Shown here piece after piece: positions 1 through 10,364 of a stretch of DNA of 64,000 nucleotides (position 1 is the first letter of the stretch; every line of letters begins with the position of its first letter). Both the position numbers and the translations under genes were made by a program. The notes beneath the pieces were generated by a model. The model did not search any database. It worked only from the letters and a program-made list of their open reading frames with translations, and had not been told where the DNA came from. Origin of the DNA: Symbiodinium natans (taxonomy: Eukaryota > Sar > Dinophyceae > Suessiales > Symbiodiniaceae); assembly GCA_905221605.1 (NCBI GenBank), contig CAJNDS010000111.1, positions 161,589 through 225,588 on the forward strand, written 5' to 3'.

Positions 1-73
1 TAAGGTTTAGGGTTTAGGGTTTAGGGTTTAGGGTTTAGGGTTTAAGGTTTAGGGTTCAGGGTTCGGGGTTCAG
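1..73 (+). repeat. Interstitial TTTAGGG array
   Basis: Near-perfect tandem TTTAGGG units with single-base variants (TTTAAGG, TTCAGGG, TTCGGGG) toward the end. This is the telomere repeat known from dinoflagellates and plants. The array opens the window but unique sequence and many further tracts in both orientations follow, so it is not evidence of a chromosome end. Confidence 0.9.
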
Positions 74-177
74 GAGGTCTTGAAAGGTTTGTGGGGAGGG
101 GAACTGGAGGGGAAGGAAATTGCTGGGGGGTTTTGAAAATTCTGCAAGTCCTCAATTTCCTGAAGTCCAAGGCTCAG

Positions 178-262
178 GGGTTTAGGGTTTAGGGTTTAGG
201 GTTTAGGGTTTAGGGTTTAGGGTTTAGGGTTTAGGGTTTAGGGTTCAGGGTTTAGGGTTTTC
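178..262 (+). repeat. Interstitial TTTAGGG array
   Basis: About twelve TTTAGGG units, nearly perfect, separated from the first array by roughly 100 bp of unique sequence. Confidence 0.9.
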
Positions 263-391
263 CCACTCATATGGCAGGCAGTCCGCCCAGCAGGAGGGCC
301 CCCACTGCCGCGCCGGCGCAGCCGACGGCCCATGCCTGGAACTCCCTTAACTACTACTCTTGCTCAGGATATCCCAAAAAGTGCCTCTTAA

Positions 392-394
392 TTT

Positions 395-434
<40 letters not shown>
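392..434 (+). repeat. Poly-T / poly-G homopolymer
   Basis: A run of T followed directly by about 30 G. Length is likely to be unreliable in assembly. A similar poly-G lies at 1763-1788. Confidence 0.85.
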
Positions 435-436
<2 letters not shown>

Positions 437-519
437 CCTAAGGCACATTGAAGTTAATCTGCTTAAGCAACCCCCCCTGAGAGAGAAAAAAAAAAAGAGG
501 CAATATGGGCATTCTTGTC

Positions 520-632
520 GTTGAATTCCTTTTTTGGGAGGTTCCTAAGCAAAAATAAAAGTTGCTTAAGAAACCCCCCGAAACATCGTTGAAGTCCTTT
601 ATTGGGAGGTTCCGAAGCAAAGAAGATAAAAG
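520..632 (+). repeat. Imperfect 66-bp tandem repeat
   Basis: Two diverged copies (about 520-563 and 586-632) share the pattern CGTTGAA, a T-rich stretch, GGGAGGTTCC, AAGCAA and AAAAGT. No coding role is visible. Confidence 0.5.
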
Positions 633-1620
633 TGAAGGGGCTCCGTTTTCAATGGACACAACGGCTCTAAGGACGGGGGGGGGGTGCCTCCTGCAGTCAC
701 AAGACGTTTCAGGCTATGAGGTTATAGGGTTGAAAGAGCCGCTGCCAGGGCGCCCGCGTCTTGACCGCAGCCGGCACCTGAACCAAACCCAGAAACCCCA
801 ACAACCGCACATCACGCAACGGAACTCCGACTTTGCAAAGCAGATCGAGAAAGGGGTGTAGTTGTGTCTGTCAGAGGGTCTTTTTCAGGTCTGGCACGGT
901 TCAGCCATCCCTCCTTCAAGAACCCCTTTCAACCGGACGCATGGGAAAACGCGCCCTAGTCCTGAACCCCAAAAACCTGCACCTACGCCCTTGTTTGCTG
1001 CTTAGCTTTTTTTTCACCTCGACCCCGACATTCGGAAAAGCAACAACGAACCGGCAAACCTGACCATCGAAACAAGCCCGGCCATCAACACAAAAATTGT
1101 CCACACAAGCTGCAAACCACGTGTTAAAAATTGTGGGGCTGGCACGTAAAGGGGCAAACCGGCTGGGCAAGCCGGCTGAGGTATGATATTTTACGGGCTT
1201 GGGATGGCCTTAGTCTGTCAGAAGACCCAAAGGGCAGGGGCGCAAATAGTTGCTGCATGTGCCCTTGAAAAGGGAAGCGAGTCGCTGAAAGAAGCGGACG
1301 GGGAGGCAATGTCGAAGTACGACGCACGCATAAGTTATGCATAACACAGATAAGATATACACTCATCCATAACTATATAGTACGAAATATTCATAACATA
1401 TGTGTATATATATATACATATAAGTATTCTTTTCTACTCCTGGGGCAGCACGGAAATCCCTTCTCATAGGCTTTAGTGCATTTCTCCCATCTCCACAAGT
1501 GGCAATGTACTGTAGATGATCGGGCATCAGGGGCCCAGAGGCCCATGCAAGATTGCCTCGTCCGAGCGCCCGGTTGCCAGGCCTTGCAGGGTCGAACTGT
1601 CGTCGATTTGTCATCGGTTT
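633..1620. other. No supported gene
   Basis: Short open frames exist on both strands but none shows a recognisable motif, splice pattern or conserved counterpart elsewhere in the window. An AT-rich stretch lies at about 1370-1430. Confidence 0.5.
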
Positions 1621-1762
1621 TGGGGTTTAAGTTTAGGGTTTAAGGTCTGGGGTTTGGGGTTTAGGCGGTTGAGGGTTTTTTTGCCACCCGTCTAGCTATG
1701 CTCTACGGGTTTTTGGTTTGGGGTTTGGGGTTTGGGGTTGGGGGTTTGGTGCTTAAGGCTTA
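1621..1762 (+). repeat. Degenerate telomere-like tract
   Basis: Variant units such as TTTGGGG and TTTAAGG, interrupted at 1681-1700 by the short motif TTGCCACCCGTCTAGCTATG, which recurs at other telomere-like tracts. A poly-G run follows at 1763-1788. Confidence 0.75.
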
Positions 1763-1799
1763 GGGGGGGGGGGGGGGGGGGGGGGGGGCACCGGGGGCT

Positions 1800-4480
1800 T
1801 TTGTTGCCTCAGGGTTTAGGGTAAGTATATGCAGGAATATGCGAATCTGCGAACATAGGCATACAGCAACATGTTCACATAAGAATAGAGGAATACAAAA
1901 GTAAACTTATAAGAGTATAGTAATACAATAGTACGGTTATTGAAATATTAATACATGTAGAAGGGGAAATTTCAAAAACTAAAGTAATTATAAGAACAGA
2001 AGACTAAAATGATAGGTGGGCTGGGCGCTCCTGAGGTGCTTCGGTTAGGGTTTAGGGCCGAAGAAATGGGGTTCTTGTCATAAGGAAAGTGGAGTATGCC
2101 TCGTTCCTTGCTAGATGACCCTACTGTGGCACGTAAGTTGCCTAGCAAGAACCCAGCAGAAACACGGTTTGTTTTCCTTCTTTGCGCCTCGAACGAGGGA
2201 GCGCCCATCTTCCATGGCGCTGTCCATGATGTGCTTTAGTTGCCTCTCCCCAGATCGGGGGAACCTCCTTAACATACTCCAAGTCCTACCACCAGGCACC
2301 CAACAGGAGAGGATGAATCTGCGGTATTCTGCGGTGTAATGTTTTTTGCAGGGTTTAGGATTAGGGTTTAGGGTTGGATGATCCAGTGAGGGGTCAGAGC
2401 TCTTCGTCCACTACGAGATGCGGGTGGCGAGCGCAACTCCATGACGACGACTGCGCGGGAACTCGACTTGACCCGCGTAGCACGCGCGCCACCAGAGCCC
2501 TAAACCCCATTGAGCAACGGACTGTGAGGCTGCCAGCACACATTCAACTTCCCTAACCCTTCTTCGACCCCTAAACCCGAAACCCAAAACCCGAAACCCT
2601 ATAACCAAAATCGTGGGGGGAGTCCTGGTGCGGCAAGTACGACACAAGGACTATCAAGGAGCTCAGACCAAGCCCTGAGACCCGAAGAGTCTCGTCAATG
2701 AAAACTTCTAGGTTTCGAGTTTAGAGTTTAGGCTTTCGGCACTCACACAGAGTTTAGGGTTTAGAGTTCAGGGTTTAGGGATAAGACCTGGCGTATAGTG
2801 CAGGGCAGAGTAGTGCACATGGCTAAATCAAACTTCTTTGTCCTTGCTTGCCTTTGGGCATCCTGAATTTGCCCATGCTGTTACAATATTTGATGGTGTT
2901 GCAAAAATTTGTTTGGAGAGGAGAATTTACAGTACAAATTACTGCAAGAAGAGCGAGCTTCTATTCTATCTACACTTGTTGTTCTGCACAGATTCAATTT
3001 CGAAAGTATTCCTGACTGCAGAACTAACGACAGCAACTACACCATCATAGAATCATAGATTACAACTTCTTTGCCACCATTATGTCAACGCCCTACTTTT
3101 TTGCGTCTAAAACACACCCAGTGTTTTAAAGCTACGCACTCAGAAACGGTATGCGTCTTGATTGAGAGAATAAAACTGAAGAAATCGGGCTTTCGTCCGC
3201 AAGAGGGTTGAACCCGGTTCACGGTCGTGATGAGAGAGAGGCGGCGTTTATAGCATCTCGCCTCAAGCAAAGAGCTGCCTCAAGCCTAGAGCTGCCTCGA
3301 CGGAGCCGACTGCGCCTCATATGGCCACTACGACAGCTGCTAGGAAGGTACATGGCGCCAAAAACACAACCCTGTTGGTTTCATCATAGAGCCCCCCCGG
3401 CCCGAGGTATGTCTTTACTTTTCACTTCTCCACTTACATAGCAGCGCCGGCTCCAAGGCAACTCCAAGTTGTGGCTTTTCGGGGCCCAACATGTACCCCG
3501 AAATACATTTTGGAGAGCGGACGAATGCCAGGCCAACAGAGCTTGGCCCTGAAGGTCCTGCCGAGTCCGTTACCCTTGTGAGACGCCCAGCGAAGGTCTG
3601 ATCGGCCAATATCGCGGGGTTTGAAGCTCCAATCCAAGCTTTCTGTGAGGAAACTGCGCCAGGAACACCTCAAAAGATGCGTGTGGCAACCGCGCAGGCG
3701 AAGCGTTGGCGACGGCTACGCTCCGAGATGATTCACAGCACTTCTGTTGTTATGGCCCAGGTCACGTGCAACTGACAGCTTCAAGCCGTCTGCAAGAGTA
3801 CTGGGGACTGTATGCAAATCTATATCGTGTTAGAAAAAAAGGTCAGAAGATCTGACTGCTGTGGGGGGATGACACCGACTCCCACGCCGCTTGTTCGGGG
3901 GCTCAGGTGACAAAAGACTCAGTGATGGCCACGCTCACTTTCCCGAGCATCCTTTGCTTTGGCTCCACTCTCAGGCCAAGAACCGCACGTCGTCCTCGAC
4001 CCCGCCGGGTACCAACGGCAGAACCTTCCCTTCGGAGGCCTCTCCGAGGGCGTGGAGAGACGGAAAAAGGGAAACCCCTTACATAAAAAGACCCTTTTAT
4101 GCTAGGCCAAGCCCCTTTCCGAAGCCTTCTCTTCCCCTTGCTCTCTCTCACTCACTCCTTGTTCTGCGCGCGCTCCCTGCGAGAGGCTGCGAACACCAAA
4201 AAAAAATCACAAGCTCATCCCTACGGCTGGCGGCCTGGCCCAAGCTGGAGGAAGTGCCTGGCAGGCTCCCGCGGCAGCGCATCAGCAGCTTGACAGGCCC
4301 CTGCATCGCGCGAAGAGCCTCGCAGCGGGACTTAATGCCCCGATTGGGGGGCTTTCTGCGCTTGTGGCGGTCGTTCTTTCTGAAGGTCCCGGGGCACGCT
4401 GCTTCTTTCGAGGCTGCAAGGGCACTCCCAATGAAATTTGAAACAACCCCCCTTTTCCACCCTAAACTCCCTAAACCCTA
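1800..4480. other. No supported gene; scattered telomere-like units
   Basis: Telomere-like units occur near 2045, 2350, 2560-2605 (CCCTAAA sense) and 2710-2785. The longest open frame (3891-4481, plus) has no recognisable domain and is not supported. Confidence 0.4.
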
Positions 4481-4489
4481 AACCCGGTT

Positions 4490-4625
4490 GAATCTTCTCC
4501 CTATGCCCCCCGACCTCCACGGAGCCGTCGACTTGATCCGAAAAATCCACGTGCCATTGGGCACGCATCTTCGTGAAGAAGAAGATGTAGGGCTGCATGT
4601 CCTCATGGGCTACCACCAAACTCAA
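4490..4625 (-). CDS. Possible coding exon, function unknown
   Basis: On the minus strand an open stretch reads through VVAHEDMQPYIFFF and MRAQWHVDFSDQVDGSVEV, with codon choice resembling the well-supported exons of this window (C or G in third positions). It is flanked by low-complexity sequence. I do not recognise the protein. This is inference from composition only; a chance open frame remains possible. Confidence 0.3.
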
Positions 4626-4991
4626 GGCAAGGAAAGGCAAGGAAAGGCAAAGCGGAAACAATAACCAAAAAAAAAAGTACACAAGTCTCCCCTCCCCTCT
4701 GCCCATGGACCTACTACATCTCCAGATAGCCGGTTTGAAAGGGGTTCTGACCAGTGTGGGGTGTGCAGCTTCGAGGCTCAGGGGGCGAAAAAGGGGCGCT
4801 TGCGGAAAAAACTAGGGGTGCCCTTTGGGGGGGGGGGTGCCTCTCAGCCTTCTAGTTTTTGTTTTTTGGTGGGGGGGGGGGGGGTAAGATGGACACTTAA
4901 AGGCCATGCTGCACGTGCGTGCCTTGTAAACAAATACTTTACAAAGGCCGCAGAATAGACGCAACGCACCGCAGAACAGACGCAATGCACC

Positions 4992-5236
4992 CGGAGGAGG
5001 GCGCGGAGGGCGCGCAGCGCGCGCAGCGCGCGGAGGGCGCGGAGGGCGCGGAGGGCGCGGAGGGCGCGGAGGGCGCGGAGGGCGCGGAGGCGGGAGGGCG
5101 CGGAGGGTGCGGAGGGCGGGGAGGGCGCGGAGGGCGCGGAGGGCGCGGAGGGCGCGGAGGGCGCGGAGGGCGCGGAGGGCGCGGAGGGCGTGGACAGGCG
5201 CGGAGGGCGTGGAGGGCGTTCGCGGAGGGCGCGGAA
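4992..5236 (+). repeat. 9-bp GC-rich minisatellite (GGAGGGCGC)
   Basis: About 25 tandem copies of a 9-bp unit with minor variants. Because 9 is divisible by three, all six frames stay open across it, giving artificial Gly/Arg-rich, Ala/Glu/Gly-rich and Leu/Arg/Ala-rich peptides. G-runs on one strand give quadruplex potential. Confidence 0.9.
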
Positions 5237-6300
5237 GGTGCCCCAACAGTTGAACCCCTTGTCTAGTGCGCGTGTCCCCCACTCCCCTGCCCATCAACCG
5301 AATGTCACGCTCCCCCCCCTCTTTCGATTTCGTCCGTCAGACATCCATTCATGGCCCAGAGAGGTTTGCGGGAAGAATCCAAGAAAAAAGAGCACGCGCA
5401 GAATCGACGTTAAGTGTCCAAGGCCCGGGGAAGGGGGGGTCGTGTTCAAGGGCCCCTCCTTCGTTTCGGAACTTCGTGAACCTTTCAGTCCTGGCGGATC
5501 GGGCTCGAGCTTGCCGCCTTTATACGAAGCGACTCCTGCAAGCACAAGGGATGCACGGGCCTGAGCTGCCTCAGCGGGTTTAGGGTTTAGGGTTTAGTGC
5601 TGACGGTGCTCGGGTTTTTGGAGGTTTTGGGGCTTTCGGTCTTGGATTCCCGGTTTGTAGGGTTTAGCGTCAGTACTGGTTTGTGGCCCCAAGCCCAAGA
5701 TGAGGGTGTCCTCTGTTGAGGGTCTTGGGCGCACGACGCCCAAGATCTCTGTACAAAGCCGATGGCCGAGGGGCGAAAGTAGATGCTGGAGTGGGTCTTG
5801 CAACTCGAGCATCCCGAAGGACATCCCACATCCACTCACACCTACTACGACCAGGAGGGATACGCACACTCACCCCAGAAACCAAATACCTTTTAACCCT
5901 AAACCTCAAACCCAGGAAAAACCCTGGTACATGTGGGCAGATGCCGGTGTTGAATCCCTCTCTTGCCCCTTCTGGGAAAAGAAGAACGAACAACCATAAG
6001 GTTCGTCATGCGTTTTTTTTCATAGATATACCAGCAATATTGATAACAAGAATACTGAAACTCAGAAATAATGCTAGCAATAAGGGCAAATTTCAGAATA
6101 TGCAACCTGACAGGGCCCCAAATCAACCCAAGAAACCTCTTTTTTGGACTCGCGCTATGCAACTGCCTGAGAAGGGAATGCGACTGCACCACGACAGCAC
6201 CAGATCACAACAAACGCTGTTATGCAAATGGACCGAAACCCTAAACCCTAAAACCCCTTTGAACCTGGAAGCTGCTTCACCCTGCCAGGACTGAGGCCCG
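5237..6300. other. No supported gene
   Basis: Contains short telomere-like units at 5576-5600 and 5890-5915 and several overlapping open frames on both strands without recognisable motifs. Confidence 0.4.
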
Positions 6301-6393
6301 ACCCTAAACCCTGAACCCTGAACCCTGAACCCTAAACCCTAAACCCTAAACCCTAAACCCTAAACCCTAAACCCTAAACCCTAAACCCTAAAG
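6301..6393 (-). repeat. Interstitial CCCTAAA array
   Basis: About thirteen units in CCCTAAA orientation on the plus strand, with CCCTGAA variants at the left end. Its orientation is opposite to the arrays at 1-262 and to those at 6529-6747. Confidence 0.9.
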
Positions 6394-6528
6394 CCAAAGC
6401 CCTAAGGCTGGCAAGAGCACGTCCTTCGACCAAACCTCCTGCAAGAGTTCCGCGCCAGCTCCAGGGAACAATGTGGCTAAGTCCATGCCAACCAAACCTG
6501 CTCAGCATTCAGAGAAGGCTCATTGAGG

Positions 6529-6747
6529 GCTTAGGGTTTAGGGTTTCGGGTTTCGGGTTTAGGGTTTAGGGAGGTGGGCGGCTCATGGTCCTGTTCACTC
6601 TTGGCAGATTCTTCCATGGTCTGAAACAAGAGAGTGACGATGACAAGCAGGTCGCCATTCCGGGGTTTAGGGTTTAGGGTTTAGCGTTTAGGGTTTAGGG
6701 TTTAGGGTTTAGGGGTTAGGGGTTTAGGGTTTAGGGTTTCGGGTTGC
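6529..6747 (+). repeat. Interstitial TTTAGGG tracts (two clusters)
   Basis: Clusters at about 6529-6571 and 6662-6747, separated by unique sequence. Variants include TTTCGGG and TTTAGCG. Confidence 0.85.
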
Positions 6748-6932
6748 GGCCCTCCTCCAACATCCCTTTTTGAGCACGGGCTGAGGGGCATGCCGGCAGC
6801 TCAGGGGACATGTGCTGACGCTATGCATCACAGATCCACTTCCGAGCACAAACTAGAAGAGTAACGACCTACACACTCGTTCAAGTCAGGTGTTGTCTGC
6901 ACATTGTTCAAATCGTTGGAGACGCTGCTGCC

Positions 6933-6944
6933 TCTAACATCCCT
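6933..6944. repeat. Target-site duplication, 3' copy
   Basis: TCTAACATCCCT, identical to 11604-11615. The two copies bracket the retrotransposon exactly: the other copy abuts the first base of its spliced leader. The base before it (C at 6932) also matches, so the duplication may be 12 or 13 bp. Confidence 0.85.
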
Positions 6945-6978
6945 TTGCAACTGGACTCCTTGCTGCCAGGATGCCGAA

Positions 6979-6995
6979 ACTCTTCTTAGAAGAGT
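6979..6995. other. 3' UTR inverted repeat (hairpin)
   Basis: ACTCTTCT and AGAAGAGT form a perfect 8-bp inverted repeat around one T, 55 bp past the ORF2 stop and 35 bp before the element's 3' end. In several LINE families the reverse transcriptase recognises a 3' stem-loop; that role here is inference. Confidence 0.5.
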
Positions 6996-7049
6996 CGATG
7001 AGTACAGGAAAAGCAAGCACACACACTGTAGCCAGTGCAGGCTTTCACA

Positions 7050-10000
7050 TCAATCTTGAAGGGTAGCAATTTTACGTATATATCGCTCAGGTATGACATT
7101 GAAGGTGAGAAGTATCTGACACTGTTCTTGCAAAACATCAGCGACTCGATGCAATGTTGGTAAGTGAGCCTCCAGCTGTGCCTCTGCCAAGGCACAATGC
7201 AGCAGGAAATACGGATGCAGCATACGCACTGTAATGGCAAAATGATACAGGCCCATCTGCAGGTCATCACACAAAGTCCAAGTCTGCAAGCCCTGTTCAT
7301 TATCAATCCAGACAAGTACAAAACCCTGCTCTCCCACACAGAGCGTACACGTGAAAAGCCAAACTGCATGCTGCAATACATAATCCTGCCATCGAGGAAA
7401 GAGGCCCGAATTGACGCGACTATGGAGCTGAGCCAGAGCCTGTTGTTCAAAGAAGCAGGCTCCACGCAACTTCCATGCCAGGCGGTCGGCAGGCAGCGCA
7501 AATATCTCCACCGGAGAGACGACTGCATTAAAAGCTTTGGCAGCACAACGCAGGAGCCAATCCAGCGGGGAGTTCGGGAAGCCACCTTGTGGCCGCCGCA
7601 TTCTGATCATTGAACTGACAGCTGCCCGCACCGGCGCTTCAGGTGGTCTTCGCAAGACATGGCCGAAGTAGTTCCAGAAACGCAGCTGCCACTGAAAAGT
7701 CCATGTTTGGGGTATCTTGTCATTGAGGAAGAGGTATACAGCACGTTTGCGAAGTCTATGCAAGACCATGGCCTGCGGTTTCTGGAGCAAGGTGGGTATG
7801 TGCAGCTGCAGCAGGGTTTGCAACGCAGTAGCTTGCAGGGTACGAATGCTATCAAGTGCATGCACGGTAGGAGGAACGACAGGTGAAGCCCAGAGCCATT
7901 TACTTCCGATGTAACGGTTTAGGATGGTCAAGGCCAAATTGGGCTGTAACCAATTGAGGCCACGAAGTACTGGGAGCATCTGCTGCAAACCGTGATGCAC
8001 ACTACGCACGAAAAAGGGTTGCCAAAGATGCCACAGATTCTCGCCAACACGTAGATGCCTCAATGGCTTGCGCAAGTACTGAGTAAGATCAACCCACGGC
8101 ACTTTGGACAACACATGGCCCGCAGGCAGAACCAGCTCACGACCCGCTGCAAGCGTAGCAGGAGAAGCCATGAGCTGTGTTTTGGTCAAGTTAAACGCAA
8201 GACCGACAGCTGACAAAGCATCCTGTATCCTTGGAAGGAGTTTGATGGCAGTATTCCAGTCATCAAAATGCAGCAAGAGGTCGTCAATGAAAAGCCACCC
8301 CCAATCCCCTACCACAGAGTCAAAACCATCAGCACGACATCGTTGGAACTCCTGTTGCAAAAGATGACCTATGATGAAGCTGAACACGCCAGAACTGTAG
8401 GTGTGACCCTGTTGCACACCCTGGGCCTGGCTGACTTCCCACTGCACCCCCTTCCATGCAAACACCAACTGTGGCTGCAGCACAACTCGCAGAAGTTGCA
8501 AAGCTTCGCGTGCCAGATGCGAGGGCGTCGACTCGGAGATCCACCGAGCTACTGCAACATGCTGCAATGAATCAAACGCAGACCTGATATCAGCATTAAA
8601 CCATATTCTGTGTTGGTGAAGAACGCCCTCATTGTAGACCATCCAGTGTGCAGTAGCAAGGGCATCAAGGACCTGGCTACCTGCAACACCCCCACACTGA
8701 CACGGAGGAGTTGACCACGATGCAACCAACCTCCGTAAGAGAATGTGGCAATACAATTTGTTGCATGCCTCAATTAGGTTTATAGGGCGGATGTCCGTTG
8801 GGGCAGCGACCTGGGCAACCTTTGGGATGAGAAGTACAAAAGCACGATAGAGGCCCTGCGGGTGTTGGGAAGCAGTGAAAAGGTTGTTGAGGAACTGTCT
8901 GAGAATAGTCCTTCCATCTTCAACGCCCCACATTGCCACTAACAATTCATAGGTAATACCAGTAAGACCTGAGGTTTTACCAGATTTGCCTTTGTTGAGT
9001 GCTTCCTGGATCTCCGCATCGGTAAACTCTGCAAGCATGTGCGCGCCGGACTCCAACTGCAAGGACTCGAGTATACCCTGAATCTCTTGGCGCTGTTCCT
9101 GTGGGACATCAGGGTGGAAAAGAGTGTCAAAGTGACGCTTGACCCTAGCAGCTGCTTCTCCGAGTCCTCCGGAGTCTTTGACAAGGGGTTGAAAGTCACC
9201 ATGAGGTTTGAGCCTTGCTCTCAAGTAGCTAATAGCGTGAGCATCGCCAGAAGCGGCATCATCCTCAAGGGACTGGAGCCACAGCAGTCGTTCCGCCCGA
9301 CGTTTTGCAAGGATAGCTCTCGTGAGTTCAAGCCGTTTGTCAAGATCAGTGCAGAAACGACGTTGGTGACAGAGATCCTTCAGGTAGGGGCTGTCTCTAT
9401 ACTTCTTGGATGGGGTGTTGTACGAAGAAGCTTGTTGAAGGGACTGCAGGCACTCCCACTGACCCTGGAGAGAAAGGGTTTCAAAGGAGGGCCGCACGAC
9501 AGCCAGGCATTCAGGCAAATTAGAACCAGCAAGCCACTTAGCACATCGTGCCCTGGCTTTCGGCTTGCGACGTTTGGTCCTTTTAGGAGCAGCCGCACCA
9601 AGGTGCAAAGCCAGCGTGACTCGATCATGATCAGACTGAATGTCATGCCGGGATCCACAATGCACCAAGAGCTGATTCTGACCAACAGGCGTAGACACAG
9701 TCTGGGACTTTAAAGCACGGCTGATGTAAGCGTAGTCTATGCTGGAACTTGAAGTAGAACCATGTCTGGTGGGTATATCTGAACGAAAGCACGAAAAGCC
9801 GAAGGGCGAAAGTGCGGCGTCGAGTAGGACAGCTCTGGGACTGCCAAACTCGGCATTGAAATCACCTATGATGAGAGCTTCGGTTTCAGAGTATGCCTGG
9901 CAGACACGTGTGAGCTCCGCAAGCGCATCTTCAAACATTGCATCGCTATTGTCGCCATGGGGTAAATGTACCGTAAAGATCCAACGCAAATTATGAGTAG

Positions 10001-10361
10001 CGGATGAAGCATATTTGACACCAATCATCCTCTCCCCTTTGTAGGTATCAGCAATGTACTCAACGCTGCCTTTGGAAAGAAGAATCACCTGTGCCAAATA
10101 CGAGTTCAAATCAGCAGTACCCAAAACATAGTAGGAAGAACACACGCAATCACTGAGTGAATACTCGGACAATGGCTCTGAATTCGATGCTTCCCTTAGG
10201 GCTGACGCAAGGGAGCCTGTACCACCAACTTCTTGCAAAGCCAGAAATTCGGGACCATTCTCATGCAAAAGAAGCCAATCCGAGATGATAGGCAAGGACC
10301 TACCCTGTACATTCCAGGAGTCACAGTAAAAGACATCAGTACTTGGCTCCCTTTCTGCAAG
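7050..10361 (-). CDS. LINE ORF2: EEP endonuclease and reverse transcriptase
   Basis: Open for 1103 codons from the codon after the ORF1 stop to a stop at 7050. Positions below count from the TTG at 10293-10295. The N-terminal AP-type endonuclease shows SWNVQG upstream of that codon, LQEV (Glu22), GDFN (144-147), SIDY (185-188) and SDHD (221-224). The reverse transcriptase shows DIRPINLI (501-508), motif A NADIRSAFDS (567-576), motif B GVQQG (626-630) and motif C FIDD (669-672, catalytic Asp pair). The C-terminal 400 residues lack a clear zinc knuckle or RNase H. No ATG occurs before codon 90, which is downstream of the catalytic Glu, so a normal ATG start would destroy the endonuclease. Translation by readthrough of the TGA or by reinitiation is inferred. 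The enzyme nicks target DNA and primes cDNA synthesis there. Confidence 0.95.
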   Translation of the reverse strand, partial: LAEREPSTDVFYCDSWNVQGRSLPIISDWLLLHENGPEFLALQEVGGTGSLASALREASNSEPLSEYSLSDCVCSSYYVLGTADLNSYLAQVILLSKGSVEYIADTYKGERMIGVKYASSATHNLRWIFTVHLPHGDNSDAMFEDALAELTRVCQAYSETEALIIGDFNAEFGSPRAVLLDAALSPFGFSCFRSDIPTRHGSTSSSSIDYAYISRALKSQTVSTPVGQNQLLVHCGSRHDIQSDHDRVTLALHLGAAAPKRTKRRKPKARARCAKWLAGSNLPECLAVVRPSFETLSLQGQWECLQSLQQASSYNTPSKKYRDSPYLKDLCHQRRFCTDLDKRLELTRAILAKRRAERLLWLQSLEDDAASGDAHAISYLRARLKPHGDFQPLVKDSGGLGEAAARVKRHFDTLFHPDVPQEQRQEIQGILESLQLESGAHMLAEFTDAEIQEALNKGKSGKTSGLTGITYELLVAMWGVEDGRTILRQFLNNLFTASQHPQGLYRAFVLLIPKVAQVAAPTDIRPINLIEACNKLYCHILLRRLVASWSTPPCQCGGVAGSQVLDALATAHWMVYNEGVLHQHRIWFNADIRSAFDSLQHVAVARWISESTPSHLAREALQLLRVVLQPQLVFAWKGVQWEVSQAQGVQQGHTYSSGVFSFIIGHLLQQEFQRCRADGFDSVVGDWGWLFIDDLLLHFDDWNTAIKLLPRIQDALSAVGLAFNLTKTQLMASPATLAAGRELVLPAGHVLSKVPWVDLTQYLRKPLRHLRVGENLWHLWQPFFVRSVHHGLQQMLPVLRGLNWLQPNLALTILNRYIGSKWLWASPVVPPTVHALDSIRTLQATALQTLLQLHIPTLLQKPQAMVLHRLRKRAVYLFLNDKIPQTWTFQWQLRFWNYFGHVLRRPPEAPVRAAVSSMIRMRRPQGGFPNSPLDWLLRCAAKAFNAVVSPVEIFALPADRLAWKLRGACFFEQQALAQLHSRVNSGLFPRWQDYVLQHAVWLFTCTLCVGEQGFVLVWIDNEQGLQTWTLCDDLQMGLYHFAITVRMLHPYFLLHCALAEAQLEAHLPTLHRVADVLQEQCQILLTFNVIPERYIRKIATLQD

Positions 10362-10364
10362 TCA
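10362..10364 (-). other. Single in-frame TGA between ORF1 and ORF2
   Basis: ORF1 ends ...TAT GAT CGC TGA and the same frame continues CTT GCA GAA without another stop to 7050. Context TGA CTT G resembles the leaky class TGA CTA G but is not identical. It could be a programmed readthrough site, a termination-reinitiation site, or a mutation in an originally fused ORF. Confidence 0.85.

Noticed and set aside
1-73. A true chromosome end at the left edge
   Set aside because: The array is short, followed by unique sequence, and similar tracts in both orientations occur throughout.
3891-4481. 196-codon plus-strand frame
   Set aside because: No recognisable motif, opposite to the strand of all supported genes, mixed codon choice and no conserved counterpart.
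4812-5297. Frames rich in Arg-Ala-Leu or Gly-Gly-Arg
   Set aside because: Created by the 9-bp minisatellite.
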